Program-made: the position numbers and the translations under genes
Shown here: one piece after another, positions 56,273 to 64,000 of the stretch
Position numbering within the stretch: position 1 is the stretch's first letter
How the letters are laid out: each line of letters begins with the position of its first letter
From: Rhizobiales bacterium Y(2018)
GTDB taxonomy: Bacteria > Pseudomonadota > Alphaproteobacteria > Rhizobiales > Aestuariivirgaceae
Direction: 5' to 3'
DNA length: 64,000 bases
NCBI GenBank assembly: GCA_005502925.1
Contig: SCPD01000008.1
Coordinates: 62,001 to 126,000, forward strand
Notes under the pieces: generated by a model
What the model was told of the DNA's origin: nothing
Seen by the model: only the letters and a program-made list of their open reading frames with translations
The model's database searches: none

Positions 56273-56408
56273 GATCTCCTTCCCCCTTGCGGGGAATCGG
56301 ATGGGGGTCGGGTGCTCTTGCAAGATTTACAAGGCACGATTCTGAGAGACCACCCGACCCCCACCCCCGCCCTTCGGGCGTACCCTCCCCGCAAGGGGGA
56401 GGGAGATC
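56273..56408. repeat. 136-base inverted repeat between convergent genes
   Basis: Left end GATCTCCTTCCCCCTTGCGG, right end CCGCAAGGGGGAGGGAGATC, with inner arms GGGTCGGGTG and CACCCGACCC. It lies between the acetoacetyl-CoA synthetase and the histidine kinase, both ending here. Resembles the 51091-51271 repeat in design but not in sequence. Confidence 0.75.
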
Positions 56409-56427
56409 GGTGGGGTTGGCTCGCCTT

Positions 56428-59022
56428 CTAAACCGCCAGCACGCGGGTGGTCGGGAAAGTGATCTCGACCAGCGTCCCTTTGCGCGGTTCGCTTGAAATG
56501 TCGAACTGGGCGCGGTTCGCTTCGGCGAGCGCCTTGGTGAGCGGGAGGCCCAGACCAGTGCCCGGCACGTTGCGGCCGTCGGTGGTGATGCGGCGGAAGG
56601 GCTCGAGCGCTTCCTTGATTTCCGCCTCGGTCATGCCGAGACCGGTGTCCTTGACGCGCAATTTCAACTCACCGGCTCTGGTGAGCTGCGCCGAGATGAT
56701 CACCTGGCCGCCGGGCTCGGTAAATTTGATCGCGTTGCTCAAGAGATTGAGCATCACCTGGCTCATCGAGCGCTGGTCGGCGACCACATTGGGGAGATCG
56801 CCCGGCATCGTGCGGCGCAGGATGACGCGCGCGGCGGTCGCCTGCTCCTGCACCATCTTGATCGCCTGGTCGACGACATCGGGGAGCGCCACCGAAGTGA
56901 AATTGAGCTCGAGCTTGCCGGCCTCGACCTTGGAGAGATCGAGCAGGTCGTTGATGAGCGACAGGAGATGCGCGCCGCTGGCATGGATGTCGTTCACATA
57001 GCCGCGATACTTGTCGTTGCGGATCTCGCCGAAGCGCTCCATGCGCATCACCTCGGAGAAGCCGAGGATGGCGTTGAGCGGCGTGCGCAATTCATGGCTG
57101 ATCTTGGCGAGGAATTCCGACTTCTGCTTGCTTGCTTGCTCGGCCGCGTCTTTCGCCTCACGCAACTCGGCCTCGGTGCGCTTCCACTGGGTGATGTCGC
57201 GCAGCACGGCGCAGAACGAGGCGGCATTCTCGCGCGTCGAATGGAGGCGCCCGATGGTGAGGAAGAGCGGCACGACACCGCCCTGCTTGACGACCGCCGT
57301 CACCTCGCGCCCGTCATTGAAGACGGCGGCGAGTCCGGGACCTTGCAGCGCGGAGAGATAATCGCGCAAAACCCGGCGGCTGTCCGGGGCCAGCAGCGTG
57401 GCGAGCGGCTTGTCGATGACCTCGGCGATGCGGTAGCCGAAGATGGCTTCGGCGCCGGCGCTGAAGCTCCGGATGTGACCTTCGGTGTCGAGGGTGATGA
57501 TGCCGTCGGCCGCGGTGTCGAGGATGTTGCGCAGCTCCTCGTCCTCCTCGGCGCGCGCATTCGGCTGAGGGGCGAGAGGGGCCGGCGCCGGTTCGGCGGG
57601 CGGTTTCGGCTGTGGCGCTTCGGCCTGGGCGGGCTCGGCCGGTGGTGGAGGCTCTTCGCGCGGCAGGTCGATGACGAGCTCGGCCTTGGCCGGCCTCTCG
57701 TCCTGAGGCGGCTTGGCGATAATCTGGGGCTCGGCCGATGGTGCCGGGTGGACGAGACGCGGCGCCGGCGCTTCCACCTTGAGCGGGGCCGCGGGTATTT
57801 CCGCTTTAGGCGGCGCGGCCGGTGCGGGTGCGGGCTCGGTTTCGACCGCCTCGGCGATCTCGGCGAGCGTCACCTGCAGGGCCGGACCGCCGCGCCAGGC
57901 AATGGGCAGGACGGTGAGATTGACGGTGATCGGCGCGCCATCGCCGGTCACCAATCTCGCGGTGCTGGTGCCGCGCGGCGGCAGGCCCGAAAAAGCGATC
58001 TTGTCGCGCAGGCTTTCGGAACCGGCATAACGCAACAGCTTCAGCGCTGCCGGGTTGGCATATTGGATCTTGCCGTCCTGCACGATGATGACGGGATGGG
58101 CGAAGGAGTCGATCTTGCGGGTGACGATCGGCGGCAGGCCGGGCGGGATGTTCACCGGCACCGCCTGGACATTCACCTGGACGGGCTCGGCCGTCTTCTG
58201 CTTTTCAGCGCGCAACGACTTGCCGAGCGCCTCGAAGGTCTGGGCTTCCTGGGGCGACAGCCTGGGCTCGCTGAGCTTGGGCGCCGGGGCCGGCGCTGAG
58301 GCGCCCTCGCTCTCGCCCAGATGGCGCTCCAGCGCCCGGCGATCGGTGACATCTTCGCAGATGATGAGGATGGCGGGATCGGCGCTCTTTTCGCCGGCCA
58401 TCAGCTTGGCGGTGAGGCGGATATCACGCTCGCCGAAAAGCGTATCGAGCTTGCGGGTGAGGCCCAGCGTGCCGGCGGAGATCACCCGCTGCTGGAACTC
58501 CTCGAAGGCCTCGACGCTGCCCAGAAGCCGGTGGGCGTAGCGGCGCTGCTCCGGCATGAACAGCCGTTCGGCGGCGGCATTGGCGAAAGCGACCATGCCT
58601 TGCGTGAGGAGGAGGGCCGGGAAGGGCAGATCGCTGAAGGCACGGGCAAGCTCGCCCGACTGGCTGGCGGTTTCTTCGGCTTCGGCGAGGCCTGCGACCA
58701 GAAGGCCGGTGCGGCCATCGGGAAGGGTATGCAGGGCGCAGTTGCAGGCAAGCGCCGTCGCATTGCCGGTCGAGGGGAAATGGAGCAGCGCCTTGCGCAG
58801 CTCGCCGCGCCGCAGACGGCGCGCCAGGGCGCCCAGATTCTCGACGCCGGGCTCAGTCCGGTCGAAGGGGCGGTCGAGCAGATCGAATAAGGTCTCGCCG
58901 CCGAAATAAGCGATGCCGGCTCTATTGGCCCAGACGATGCGCGTACGATCACTGTCCCACAACCAGGATGGCTGGGGGAGGCTGCGCAGATCCTCCAACG
59001 TTGGCAAAACGGCCTGATTCAC
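56428..59022 (-). CDS. Large soluble PAS-domain sensor histidine kinase
   Basis: 864 residues, no membrane helix. PAS-like segments lie near the N-terminus (about 15-130) and near 295-390 and 505-625, separated by Pro/Ala-rich linkers (about 395-500). The H-box KISHELRTPLNAILGFSEVM has His643; the N-box NLLSNAIKF and G-boxes DTGLGM and GTGLGLP follow. The phosphoacceptor region with ERFGEIRN resembles the PleC/DivJ/PdhS kinases that control DivK. No response regulator is adjacent. The PdhS link is a guess from H-box wording. Confidence 0.9.
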   Translation of the reverse strand: MNQAVLPTLEDLRSLPQPSWLWDSDRTRIVWANRAGIAYFGGETLFDLLDRPFDRTEPGVENLGALARRLRRGELRKALLHFPSTGNATALACNCALHTLPDGRTGLLVAGLAEAEETASQSGELARAFSDLPFPALLLTQGMVAFANAAAERLFMPEQRRYAHRLLGSVEAFEEFQQRVISAGTLGLTRKLDTLFGERDIRLTAKLMAGEKSADPAILIICEDVTDRRALERHLGESEGASAPAPAPKLSEPRLSPQEAQTFEALGKSLRAEKQKTAEPVQVNVQAVPVNIPPGLPPIVTRKIDSFAHPVIIVQDGKIQYANPAALKLLRYAGSESLRDKIAFSGLPPRGTSTARLVTGDGAPITVNLTVLPIAWRGGPALQVTLAEIAEAVETEPAPAPAAPPKAEIPAAPLKVEAPAPRLVHPAPSAEPQIIAKPPQDERPAKAELVIDLPREEPPPPAEPAQAEAPQPKPPAEPAPAPLAPQPNARAEEDEELRNILDTAADGIITLDTEGHIRSFSAGAEAIFGYRIAEVIDKPLATLLAPDSRRVLRDYLSALQGPGLAAVFNDGREVTAVVKQGGVVPLFLTIGRLHSTRENAASFCAVLRDITQWKRTEAELREAKDAAEQASKQKSEFLAKISHELRTPLNAILGFSEVMRMERFGEIRNDKYRGYVNDIHASGAHLLSLINDLLDLSKVEAGKLELNFTSVALPDVVDQAIKMVQEQATAARVILRRTMPGDLPNVVADQRSMSQVMLNLLSNAIKFTEPGGQVIISAQLTRAGELKLRVKDTGLGMTEAEIKEALEPFRRITTDGRNVPGTGLGLPLTKALAEANRAQFDISSEPRKGTLVEITFPTTRVLAV

Positions 59023-59222
59023 TCATCTTGCCGCAGGCGTGGCTGCCCGCGGCCCCTTGCTCCACACCGTCCCGGCAGAATCGCGCGTTCCGGCATTTTG
59101 TCTATAAAGCAATGTTAAATGAGTACAATTCATCAATCTTTTATTAAGCTTAACGGCCTTCCCCCAGTCTACAGGGCGACTCACTTGAGTTCACGTCCTG
59201 ACTGCCGGTTCTCCACAGGCCC

Positions 59223-59256
59223 TTGCTGCGTCGCAAAATAATGTTGCGATGCACAA
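59223..59256. promoter_or_regulatory. Two TTGC/GCAA-type repeats upstream of the phasin gene
   Basis: TTGCTGCGTCGCAA (59223-59236) and TTGCGATGCACAA (59244-59256) lie about 70-100 bases before the phasin start. TGC/GCA-rich palindromes are the kind of site bound by the PHB-responsive repressor PhaR. The 303-base gap (59023-59325) otherwise holds an AT-rich stretch (59100-59155) probably with the kinase promoter, and no gene. Confidence 0.4.
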
Positions 59257-59325
59257 TGATCGCGCCTATCATGGACAGATTGTGGTCACTGGTGGGCCCC
59301 GGTCCGCCCGAAAAGGAGATGTGAC

Positions 59326-59766
59326 ATGAGCAAGAAGCTGAAGCTCGTCCGGAACACCCCGGAAGTGGCGGTCGAGGTCACTGAATTCGCCCAGAAATCG
59401 GTCGATCAGGCGCAGGCCGCCTTCGACAAGGCGAGCGATCTCGCCCATTCGAACATGCAGTATGTCGATGCCGTCGCCGGCGCCTTCAAGGCGCGCACCA
59501 CCGACATCCACCTCAAGGCCATGGAGATCGCCCAGATCAACATGAATTCGGCCTTCACCTATATGCGCAAGGCTTTCGCGGTGACGGACCCGACCGAGTT
59601 CGTGACCCTCAACCAGGATTTCGCGCGCGACCAGTTCGCCGCCTATACGCGCCAGGTGAACGAGCTCGGCGAGCTGTCGCTGCTCCTCGCCCAGGAGACG
59701 GTGAAGCCGGTGCAGGAGAGCATGCTGAAATCATTCAACGACCTCGGCAAGACCTTCGACGTCTGA
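59326..59766 (+). CDS. Phasin family protein
   Basis: 146 residues, almost all helical (coiled-coil type), with the Phasin_2 pattern: TEFAQKSVDQAQAAFDKASD, AMEIAQINMNSAFTYMRKA and QDFARDQFAAYTRQVNELGEL. Phasins coat polyhydroxyalkanoate granules and keep them small. AAAGGAG is well placed before ATG 59326. Two PhaR-like sites lie upstream. Confidence 0.93.
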   Translation: MSKKLKLVRNTPEVAVEVTEFAQKSVDQAQAAFDKASDLAHSNMQYVDAVAGAFKARTTDIHLKAMEIAQINMNSAFTYMRKAFAVTDPTEFVTLNQDFARDQFAAYTRQVNELGELSLLLAQETVKPVQESMLKSFNDLGKTFDV

Positions 59767-59778
59767 TTTTTGGCAATT

Positions 59779-59805
59779 GGCCGGCTGGTGGATGTTCTGC
59801 CGGCC
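59779..59805 (+). terminator. Hairpin after the phasin gene
   Basis: Perfect 7-base arms GGCCGGC and GCCGGCC with a 13-base loop, 12 bases after the stop codon. No T-run follows, so termination is only probable. Confidence 0.45.
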
Positions 59806-59836
59806 GGTCCCGTACGTTACCGCAGTAGGCCGCAAC

Positions 59837-61078
59837 TTATGGGGTCGTGTTTGTCGCCGTAGGGCCCAGAGCCTTCGTGATGAGGGCTGTCCATTCTGTT
59901 GCTGATACGCGATGCCCGTACGGGGTAAGATGCACATTGGCAGGGAAATGGGTGAGGGGACCCTCATCTGCCGCCTTCTGGAATGCCGGTGTCAGATCGA
60001 TATATGTCAAGCCCAGCTCCGCTGTCTTCTTGGCCAGCCAATCACGCTGCATCGTGCTCATGGTCCGCACTGCTTCCGCCGTCTTCTCGTCTTCGAATAC
60101 AGCCGTGTGGGCGTAAGCCGTGTGCATTGACGGGGTGTAGCTGACGATCCCGATAAAACCTCTAGATGACGCAAGATCCTTGAATGTCGTTAGCGGCGGC
60201 GTCCACAAGTCGAGACGGATCTCACCGTTCATCAACCGCTTTGCATCTCTGACCTCGCCGCGATCCTGATTGGTGACATTGAGCGGAACGATCGCGCCCT
60301 GAGAGCGGGCCGTATAGCGATAATTGATATCCCGATCCTTGTCGAAGAGCCACTTTATCTGGTCACGCAGCAACCATTCCCGTGCGGCGTAGATAAGGGA
60401 TATGACGTAACTGCCGGACAAAACACGCTCGAACTCCTCTTCGGAATTCCGGCGATCACGACCCGACTTGAGGAAGGCCTCGTAGCGGACCGCGTCCCTG
60501 AGGTCGTTGCCCTCATAAATGTTGAGAATCACCACGCGCGGTTTGAAATCAAAGCCGTATTTCCTGAGCAATTCGACATACTCATACGGGCCGACGCCGC
60601 CGACCCCCATGTTGTAGGTGGAATATTTGCTCAACTCTTCCAGATACTGGGTGCTTGCATCCGTGGCTTCGACTCCGGTGCAAGCGACGAAGGAGTCGCC
60701 CAAGACAACGACATCGATATTGAGCCTCTCGGCCTTCGTCGTTGGATTACAGAAGCCCTTGGCGTCCATCCGCGTGACTTCGATGGCTCCCACCTGCAGA
60801 TCGACCGGATCCCGCACACTGACGAAGGTGCTGTTGGGGGCGGGATGGTAGATCGGCGGACCGCGGTCGACCCGCTCTTCCGAGGTCACAACGGCATAGT
60901 CATTGACACTGCCGTAATCGAGTCGGTCAGCGATCTGATGGCGCAGCGGCGCAGGGAAATGCGCAAGCAGCGGCACGCTGATCAGCGAAGGGAACATGCG
61001 CAAGGCCGCCTCGACGATCAGGAGGCCGACCAGCAACGACGTGAGAATGGTTATGCCACGGAACAGGAGGTTTTTCAT
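59837..61078 (-). CDS. SGNH/GDSL-hydrolase-fold membrane-anchored protein
   Basis: 413 residues from MKNLLFRGITIL at 61078. One N-terminal helix anchors it; the rest faces the periplasm. The GDSFVACTG block carries the nucleophile Ser, VGPYEYVELLRKYG and NIYEGNDLRDA hold blocks II/III, and HLTPYGH gives the catalytic His. Such proteins de-acetylate or acetylate glycans in cell-surface clusters. Base composition looks less GC-rich than the genes to its right. Exact substrate unknown. Confidence 0.82.
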   Translation of the reverse strand: MKNLLFRGITILTSLLVGLLIVEAALRMFPSLISVPLLAHFPAPLRHQIADRLDYGSVNDYAVVTSEERVDRGPPIYHPAPNSTFVSVRDPVDLQVGAIEVTRMDAKGFCNPTTKAERLNIDVVVLGDSFVACTGVEATDASTQYLEELSKYSTYNMGVGGVGPYEYVELLRKYGFDFKPRVVILNIYEGNDLRDAVRYEAFLKSGRDRRNSEEEFERVLSGSYVISLIYAAREWLLRDQIKWLFDKDRDINYRYTARSQGAIVPLNVTNQDRGEVRDAKRLMNGEIRLDLWTPPLTTFKDLASSRGFIGIVSYTPSMHTAYAHTAVFEDEKTAEAVRTMSTMQRDWLAKKTAELGLTYIDLTPAFQKAADEGPLTHFPANVHLTPYGHRVSATEWTALITKALGPTATNTTP

Positions 61079-61393
61079 TGCCGCCAATCGATCAATGTTA
61101 CAGCCAAGATCGCAGGAAACTTGCCAACAAGGATTGTGAGAATCAGGGAGTCATCTCGCCGTCATGGGCATCGGCGTACCGATTGCTAGCTTGAAGACAG
61201 CATCGGCGCCAGTGCGTCGAAATGCCCTACCATCACTCGTCTAACTACCTGGAAAGGCTCAGAGATTGGATCAAGGTGACGCATTGGGCCCGGTCCCACC
61301 CCCGCGAAAGCGCCGGCGGGATGCATGGCGCCATCGCAAGCCTTGAAATGGCCGAGGCTTCAGACTAGTTTGCGCCCGTTTCGAGGACCCCGT
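61079..61393. other. Intergenic region without a recognised gene
   Basis: 315 bases between the SGNH gene and tRNA-His. I see no protein gene with a plausible ribosome binding site. It probably holds the promoters of the SGNH gene and of the tRNA. Confidence 0.6.
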
Positions 61394-61470
61394 GCAGCTG
61401 TAGCTCAGTTGGTTAGAGCGTCGGATTGTGGATCCGAAGGTCCCTGGTTCGAGACCAGGCAGCTGTACCA
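61394..61470 (+). tRNA. tRNA-His(GTG), alphaproteobacterial type without G-1
   Basis: Acceptor GCAGCTG pairs with CAGCTGT (one G-U at position 1-72). The anticodon loop TTGTGGA carries GTG. The discriminator is A73 and CCA is encoded. The base before position 1 is T, so the universal G-1 of tRNA-His is not encoded. A73 without G-1 is known from many alphaproteobacteria with a matching histidyl-tRNA synthetase. Confidence 0.95.
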
Positions 61471-61511
61471 CTCATTTTCTCATCCCTTGACGATGTGATC
61501 CCTCCGGATCG

Positions 61512-63233
61512 TCAAGCGAGGTGAGCCTTGTCCGAAGAGCCGCTCTGTACCTTGGTTATGCCGTCGCGCCCGATATGATAGAGATCCGTCGCGATTTCAG
61601 TCCACGCCGGCCGGTGGGTGATCGCAATGGTCGTATAGCTTCCGCGCAAACCCGCGATGTTCTCGCAGATTTCCTTCTCCGCCTTGGGGTCGAGCGCGCT
61701 GGTCACCTCGTCAAGGATCAGCAATTGCGGATTGGTCACGAGCGCGCGGGCAAGCGCGATACGCTGCCGCTGACCGCCGGAAAGCTTCAACCCCATCGAG
61801 CCGACATTGGTATCGAGGCCTTCCGGCATGGCCTTGACGAAATCAAGCGCGCCGGCCTTGCCGAGCGCGAACTCGATCTCCTGATCATCGATGTCATGAT
61901 CGCCAAGGGCGATGTTCTCGCGGATCGTCCCGTGCAACAGACTCAATTCCTGCGGCACGTAGCCAATCGACTTGCGCCACCGCACGATGTCGATCTGGTC
62001 GAGCGGCACGCCGTCCAGCGTTATCCGCCCGCTGTCCGGTTTGTGAAGGCCGAGCAGCAGGTCGAGCAGTGTCGTCTTCCCGACCCCGGAAACACCCTGC
62101 AGGACGGTCACCGATCCTGTCGTGATGGCAAAGCTCGCATCCTTGATGACCGGCTTGTCGCCATGCCCGAATTTGACATTCTCGAAGCGGCACTCCTTGT
62201 TCAGGGTGGGCGCCTTGTCGCCGGTGTGAACCTCCTTCTGCGCGATCGCGTTGGCGATGAACTGCTCGGTGCGCACATAAGCGGCTTCATTGTCAGCCAC
62301 GTCCTGCAGGAACTTCTGCAGCTTGTTGACGATCGTTATCATCTGGAAGAAGACGACGCCGAGGACCACCAGCTCGGCAAGCGAGGCTTGCGCATAGGTG
62401 ATCGCCAGATATGCGCCCACACCCAGGGCGAGGGTGATCAGCAGCTCACTTCCCTGGACCAGTCCCTGGCGGGCAATCTCACGCGTCACCAGCGCCCTGC
62501 GCAGGCGGCGGAGAATCGTTCCCATTTCGAGAACCAGCTTGTCATACCGGTGCATCGCCTTGAGCGGCTTGATATTGCTGAGCAGGTCGGAGACGAAGGT
62601 CGTCAGGCTCGAAACACGGTCAGCCTTCTTATAACCGGCGCGGCGGGAGACCTTCACCAGCCAATTCAGAACCGCCGCGATGACAAATCCAACGCCTGCC
62701 CCGAGCAGCGCGAGCTTCCAATCGATCAGCAGGGCCACGGTCGCATAGGCGAGGCCCTGCAGGCAGTAGCTTACGACCTGCGCGGCCAGGGAGTATGCCG
62801 CGCCGCAGGTATTGGCGTCCGCGCTGATCGTATTTGCGAGACGTCCAGTCTGAAGCTGCGTGTAGAAGCTCCATCGGGCGTTGAACAAGGCAGCGATGAC
62901 GCGGCGCCTGATCGCCGTGGCAACGCGCGCGACGGCAATGCCGGCATAGGACATCGCAAAGAACGAGAGCACAGTCTTGAGCGAGAAGAACGTGACGACG
63001 ACGATGATGAGATTGAGCAATGTCGGCGCGACGCCGATGCCCTCCATGATCTGATGCACGTAATTGGTCAGCCGCGACGTGTTGCCCTGACCTTCACTCG
63101 CCATGGCCTGGATGGTGGGCAGGAGGGCGGAGATGCTGATGACCTCGGCAAAGCCCGAAAGCAGAAGACATAACAGCACCGCCCATGGCCGGGTGTCCTC
63201 GGCCAGGAAGAAAATACGAAAGACCTGTTTCAT
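61512..63233 (-). CDS. ABC exporter, fused membrane and ATPase domains (MsbA/PglK-like)
   Basis: 573 residues. Six helices in residues about 15-320, then an ATPase with Walker A GVSGVGKTTLL, signature [16 protein letters not shown], Walker B LLILDEVTSALDP and switch His in ITHRP. This half-transporter works as a homodimer that moves lipids, lipid-linked sugars or peptides outward. Neighbours (SGNH protein, possible oxygenase) suggest a surface-glycan role. It is divergent from the gene at 63539. Confidence 0.9.
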   Translation of the reverse strand: MKQVFRIFFLAEDTRPWAVLLCLLLSGFAEVISISALLPTIQAMASEGQGNTSRLTNYVHQIMEGIGVAPTLLNLIIVVVTFFSLKTVLSFFAMSYAGIAVARVATAIRRRVIAALFNARWSFYTQLQTGRLANTISADANTCGAAYSLAAQVVSYCLQGLAYATVALLIDWKLALLGAGVGFVIAAVLNWLVKVSRRAGYKKADRVSSLTTFVSDLLSNIKPLKAMHRYDKLVLEMGTILRRLRRALVTREIARQGLVQGSELLITLALGVGAYLAITYAQASLAELVVLGVVFFQMITIVNKLQKFLQDVADNEAAYVRTEQFIANAIAQKEVHTGDKAPTLNKECRFENVKFGHGDKPVIKDASFAITTGSVTVLQGVSGVGKTTLLDLLLGLHKPDSGRITLDGVPLDQIDIVRWRKSIGYVPQELSLLHGTIRENIALGDHDIDDQEIEFALGKAGALDFVKAMPEGLDTNVGSMGLKLSGGQRQRIALARALVTNPQLLILDEVTSALDPKAEKEICENIAGLRGSYTTIAITHRPAWTEIATDLYHIGRDGITKVQSGSSDKAHLA

Positions 63234-63538
63234 GTCGTGATGGCTTAGCCGGGATGCCCCTTCAACTCAAGAAAAACGGCCCGGCTCCGGCGCCAGACCG
63301 AAGGAATTGTCCCGGTCTTGATGCGTGATAAATGTTCTTTTCATATCAATGATCTAGCTGGTCGAACGGGCTGTCCTGGCGGCCAGGTACGCGGCTCTGT
63401 TCTCAGCGCACGAGTTCCTGGCGCGGCACTGTCCCGGGAGCCCGAAGCGAGGCTGTTTCCGGCGGAGATTGACAACCAGCTTTTCGCTTTAATGGCAAAA
63501 GGACTTGGTGTACGCATCCCCCCACCGCCGCCAATTTC
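63234..63538. other. Divergent intergenic region without a recognised gene
   Basis: 305 bases between the ABC exporter and the gene at 63539, so probably both promoters. An AT-richer patch at 63325-63350 is a possible promoter core. A possible tRNA 3'-end remnant near 63506-63533 is too weak to call. Confidence 0.6.
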
Positions 63539-64000
63539 ATGGACTTACGAATGTTGAACTTTTCCGCAGCAGAAGTGAGGTATGAGCCTTATCCGCTCAT
63601 GGTTTTGCGCCCCGCGCTCGATGCAAGCACATATGACGAGCTTTGTGACAATTTTCCCGACATTTCCCTGTTCGGCCCCATCCGCGGCTATGACTACAAG
63701 CTCAGCCTTTCGGAAAAATTCGCAGCTGAAAACTATCACAAGTTCATCAAGGAGAATAAGCCGTGGAACCGTTTCCATGGGTGGCTCAAAAGTGACGAAT
63801 TCATAAAGCGCACGGTAGAGTTTCTCAAGGAGAGGAACGTCGATCTCGATATCGACGACAGCTTTGAGTCGACGCCGAAGCGTCTCGGCCGGGCCTTGGA
63901 GGCGATCCGCGACCGCAAGATGCCTTCCATATCGCCGCGACTGCGCAGCCGCTTCGAGTTTTCGGTCCTCAAGGCCGATGGAGGAGAAGTCGCTCCTCAC
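63539..64000 (+). CDS. Possible 2-oxoglutarate/Fe(II) oxygenase-type protein, 3' end cut by window edge
   Basis: An open frame runs from ATG 63539 (or the in-frame ATG 63551) to the window edge, about 154 residues. MLNFSAAEVRYEPYPLMVLR is followed by ALDASTYDELCDNFPDISLF and ends FEFSVLKADGGEVAPH. The last His sits where the His-x-Asp iron motif would start in 2-oxoglutarate oxygenases that lie in polysaccharide clusters. The Asp is beyond the window, so the call is tentative. Codon use is as in nearby genes and less GC-rich at the start. Confidence 0.62.
   Translation, partial: MDLRMLNFSAAEVRYEPYPLMVLRPALDASTYDELCDNFPDISLFGPIRGYDYKLSLSEKFAAENYHKFIKENKPWNRFHGWLKSDEFIKRTVEFLKERNVDLDIDDSFESTPKRLGRALEAIRDRKMPSISPRLRSRFEFSVLKADGGEVAPH

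Noticed and set aside
59100-59160. Possible CtrA site (TTAA-N7-TTAA) before the histidine kinase
   Set aside because: The TTAA boxes are spaced by 2 or do not repeat; no correct spacing is found.
61271-61471. Minus-strand reading frame encoding LPGLEPGTFGSTIRRSNQLSY-like peptide
   Set aside because: It is the antisense of tRNA-His; such peptides are a well-known misannotation.
63506-63533. Possible 3'-end fragment of a tRNA-Ser (ends CCGCCGCCA)
   Set aside because: Only about 25 bases resemble a T-arm and acceptor, with mismatches; no repeat copy is visible to make an attachment site.

Overview
The window looks like chromosome of a high-GC alphaproteobacterium of the order Hyphomicrobiales (Rhizobiales). 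Supporting signs are the housekeeping block murA - DUF2948 - UPF0262 - low-molecular-weight phosphatase - infA - maf - yacG, a tRNA-His with A73 and no encoded G-1, dispersed palindromes of rhizobial type, and a very dense set of ABC importers. I saw no insertion sequence, integrase, CRISPR array, rRNA or replication origin.

Layout. 1-8638: an operon on the minus strand encodes a branched-chain-amino-acid-type (amide/urea class) ABC importer and an N,N-dimethylformamidase (DMFase)-like enzyme, with an AraC-type regulator on the opposite strand. The permease LivM carries a C-terminal domain that looks like the DMFase small subunit, and the large-subunit gene follows it. 8635-18130: a minus-strand operon with a FadR-type regulator, monooxygenase-like small protein, HpaI-type aldolase, 2-hydroxyacid dehydrogenase, CUT1 sugar importer and a D-apionate-lactonase-like enzyme. 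18252-24801: CutC, ROK kinase, LacI-type regulator, polar amino acid importer and an Ntn-type asparaginase, which together suggest uptake and cleavage of a glycosylated asparagine. 24816-31445: GntR regulator, second CUT1 sugar importer and PfkB kinase. 31438-39231: an NTPase, then a peptide-uptake operon running from proline iminopeptidase through a Dpp-type importer to a LysE exporter. 39400-43398: FAH-family enzyme, guanine deaminase and an NCS2 purine permease.

43399-48735: a degenerate short repeat tract, then the housekeeping block (yacG, maf, infA, phosphatase, UPF0262, DUF2948, murA, a 49-residue small gene) and a cation diffusion facilitator. hisD, which I expect between DUF2948 and UPF0262, is not there. 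48852-54177: tRNA-Thr(GGT), Rap1a/Tai-like protein, outer-membrane barrel, class III cyclase, SNase, MoaE and AsmA-like protein. 54298-59766: acetoacetyl-CoA synthetase, a large PAS histidine kinase and a phasin, pointing to polyhydroxybutyrate metabolism. 59837-64000: SGNH protein, tRNA-His, lipid/oligosaccharide-type ABC exporter and the start of a possible 2-oxoglutarate oxygenase, probably the edge of a cell-surface glycan region.

The genes are mostly scavenging modules: each importer sits beside the enzyme that would open its cargo and beside its own regulator. Several modules show a palindrome over the -10/+1 region or the start codon. The most unusual object is the permease-DMFase-small-subunit fusion at 2026-3663, whose C-terminal part also has its own good ribosome binding site and in-frame ATG. 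Functions come from family and motif recognition by eye; no database search was run.
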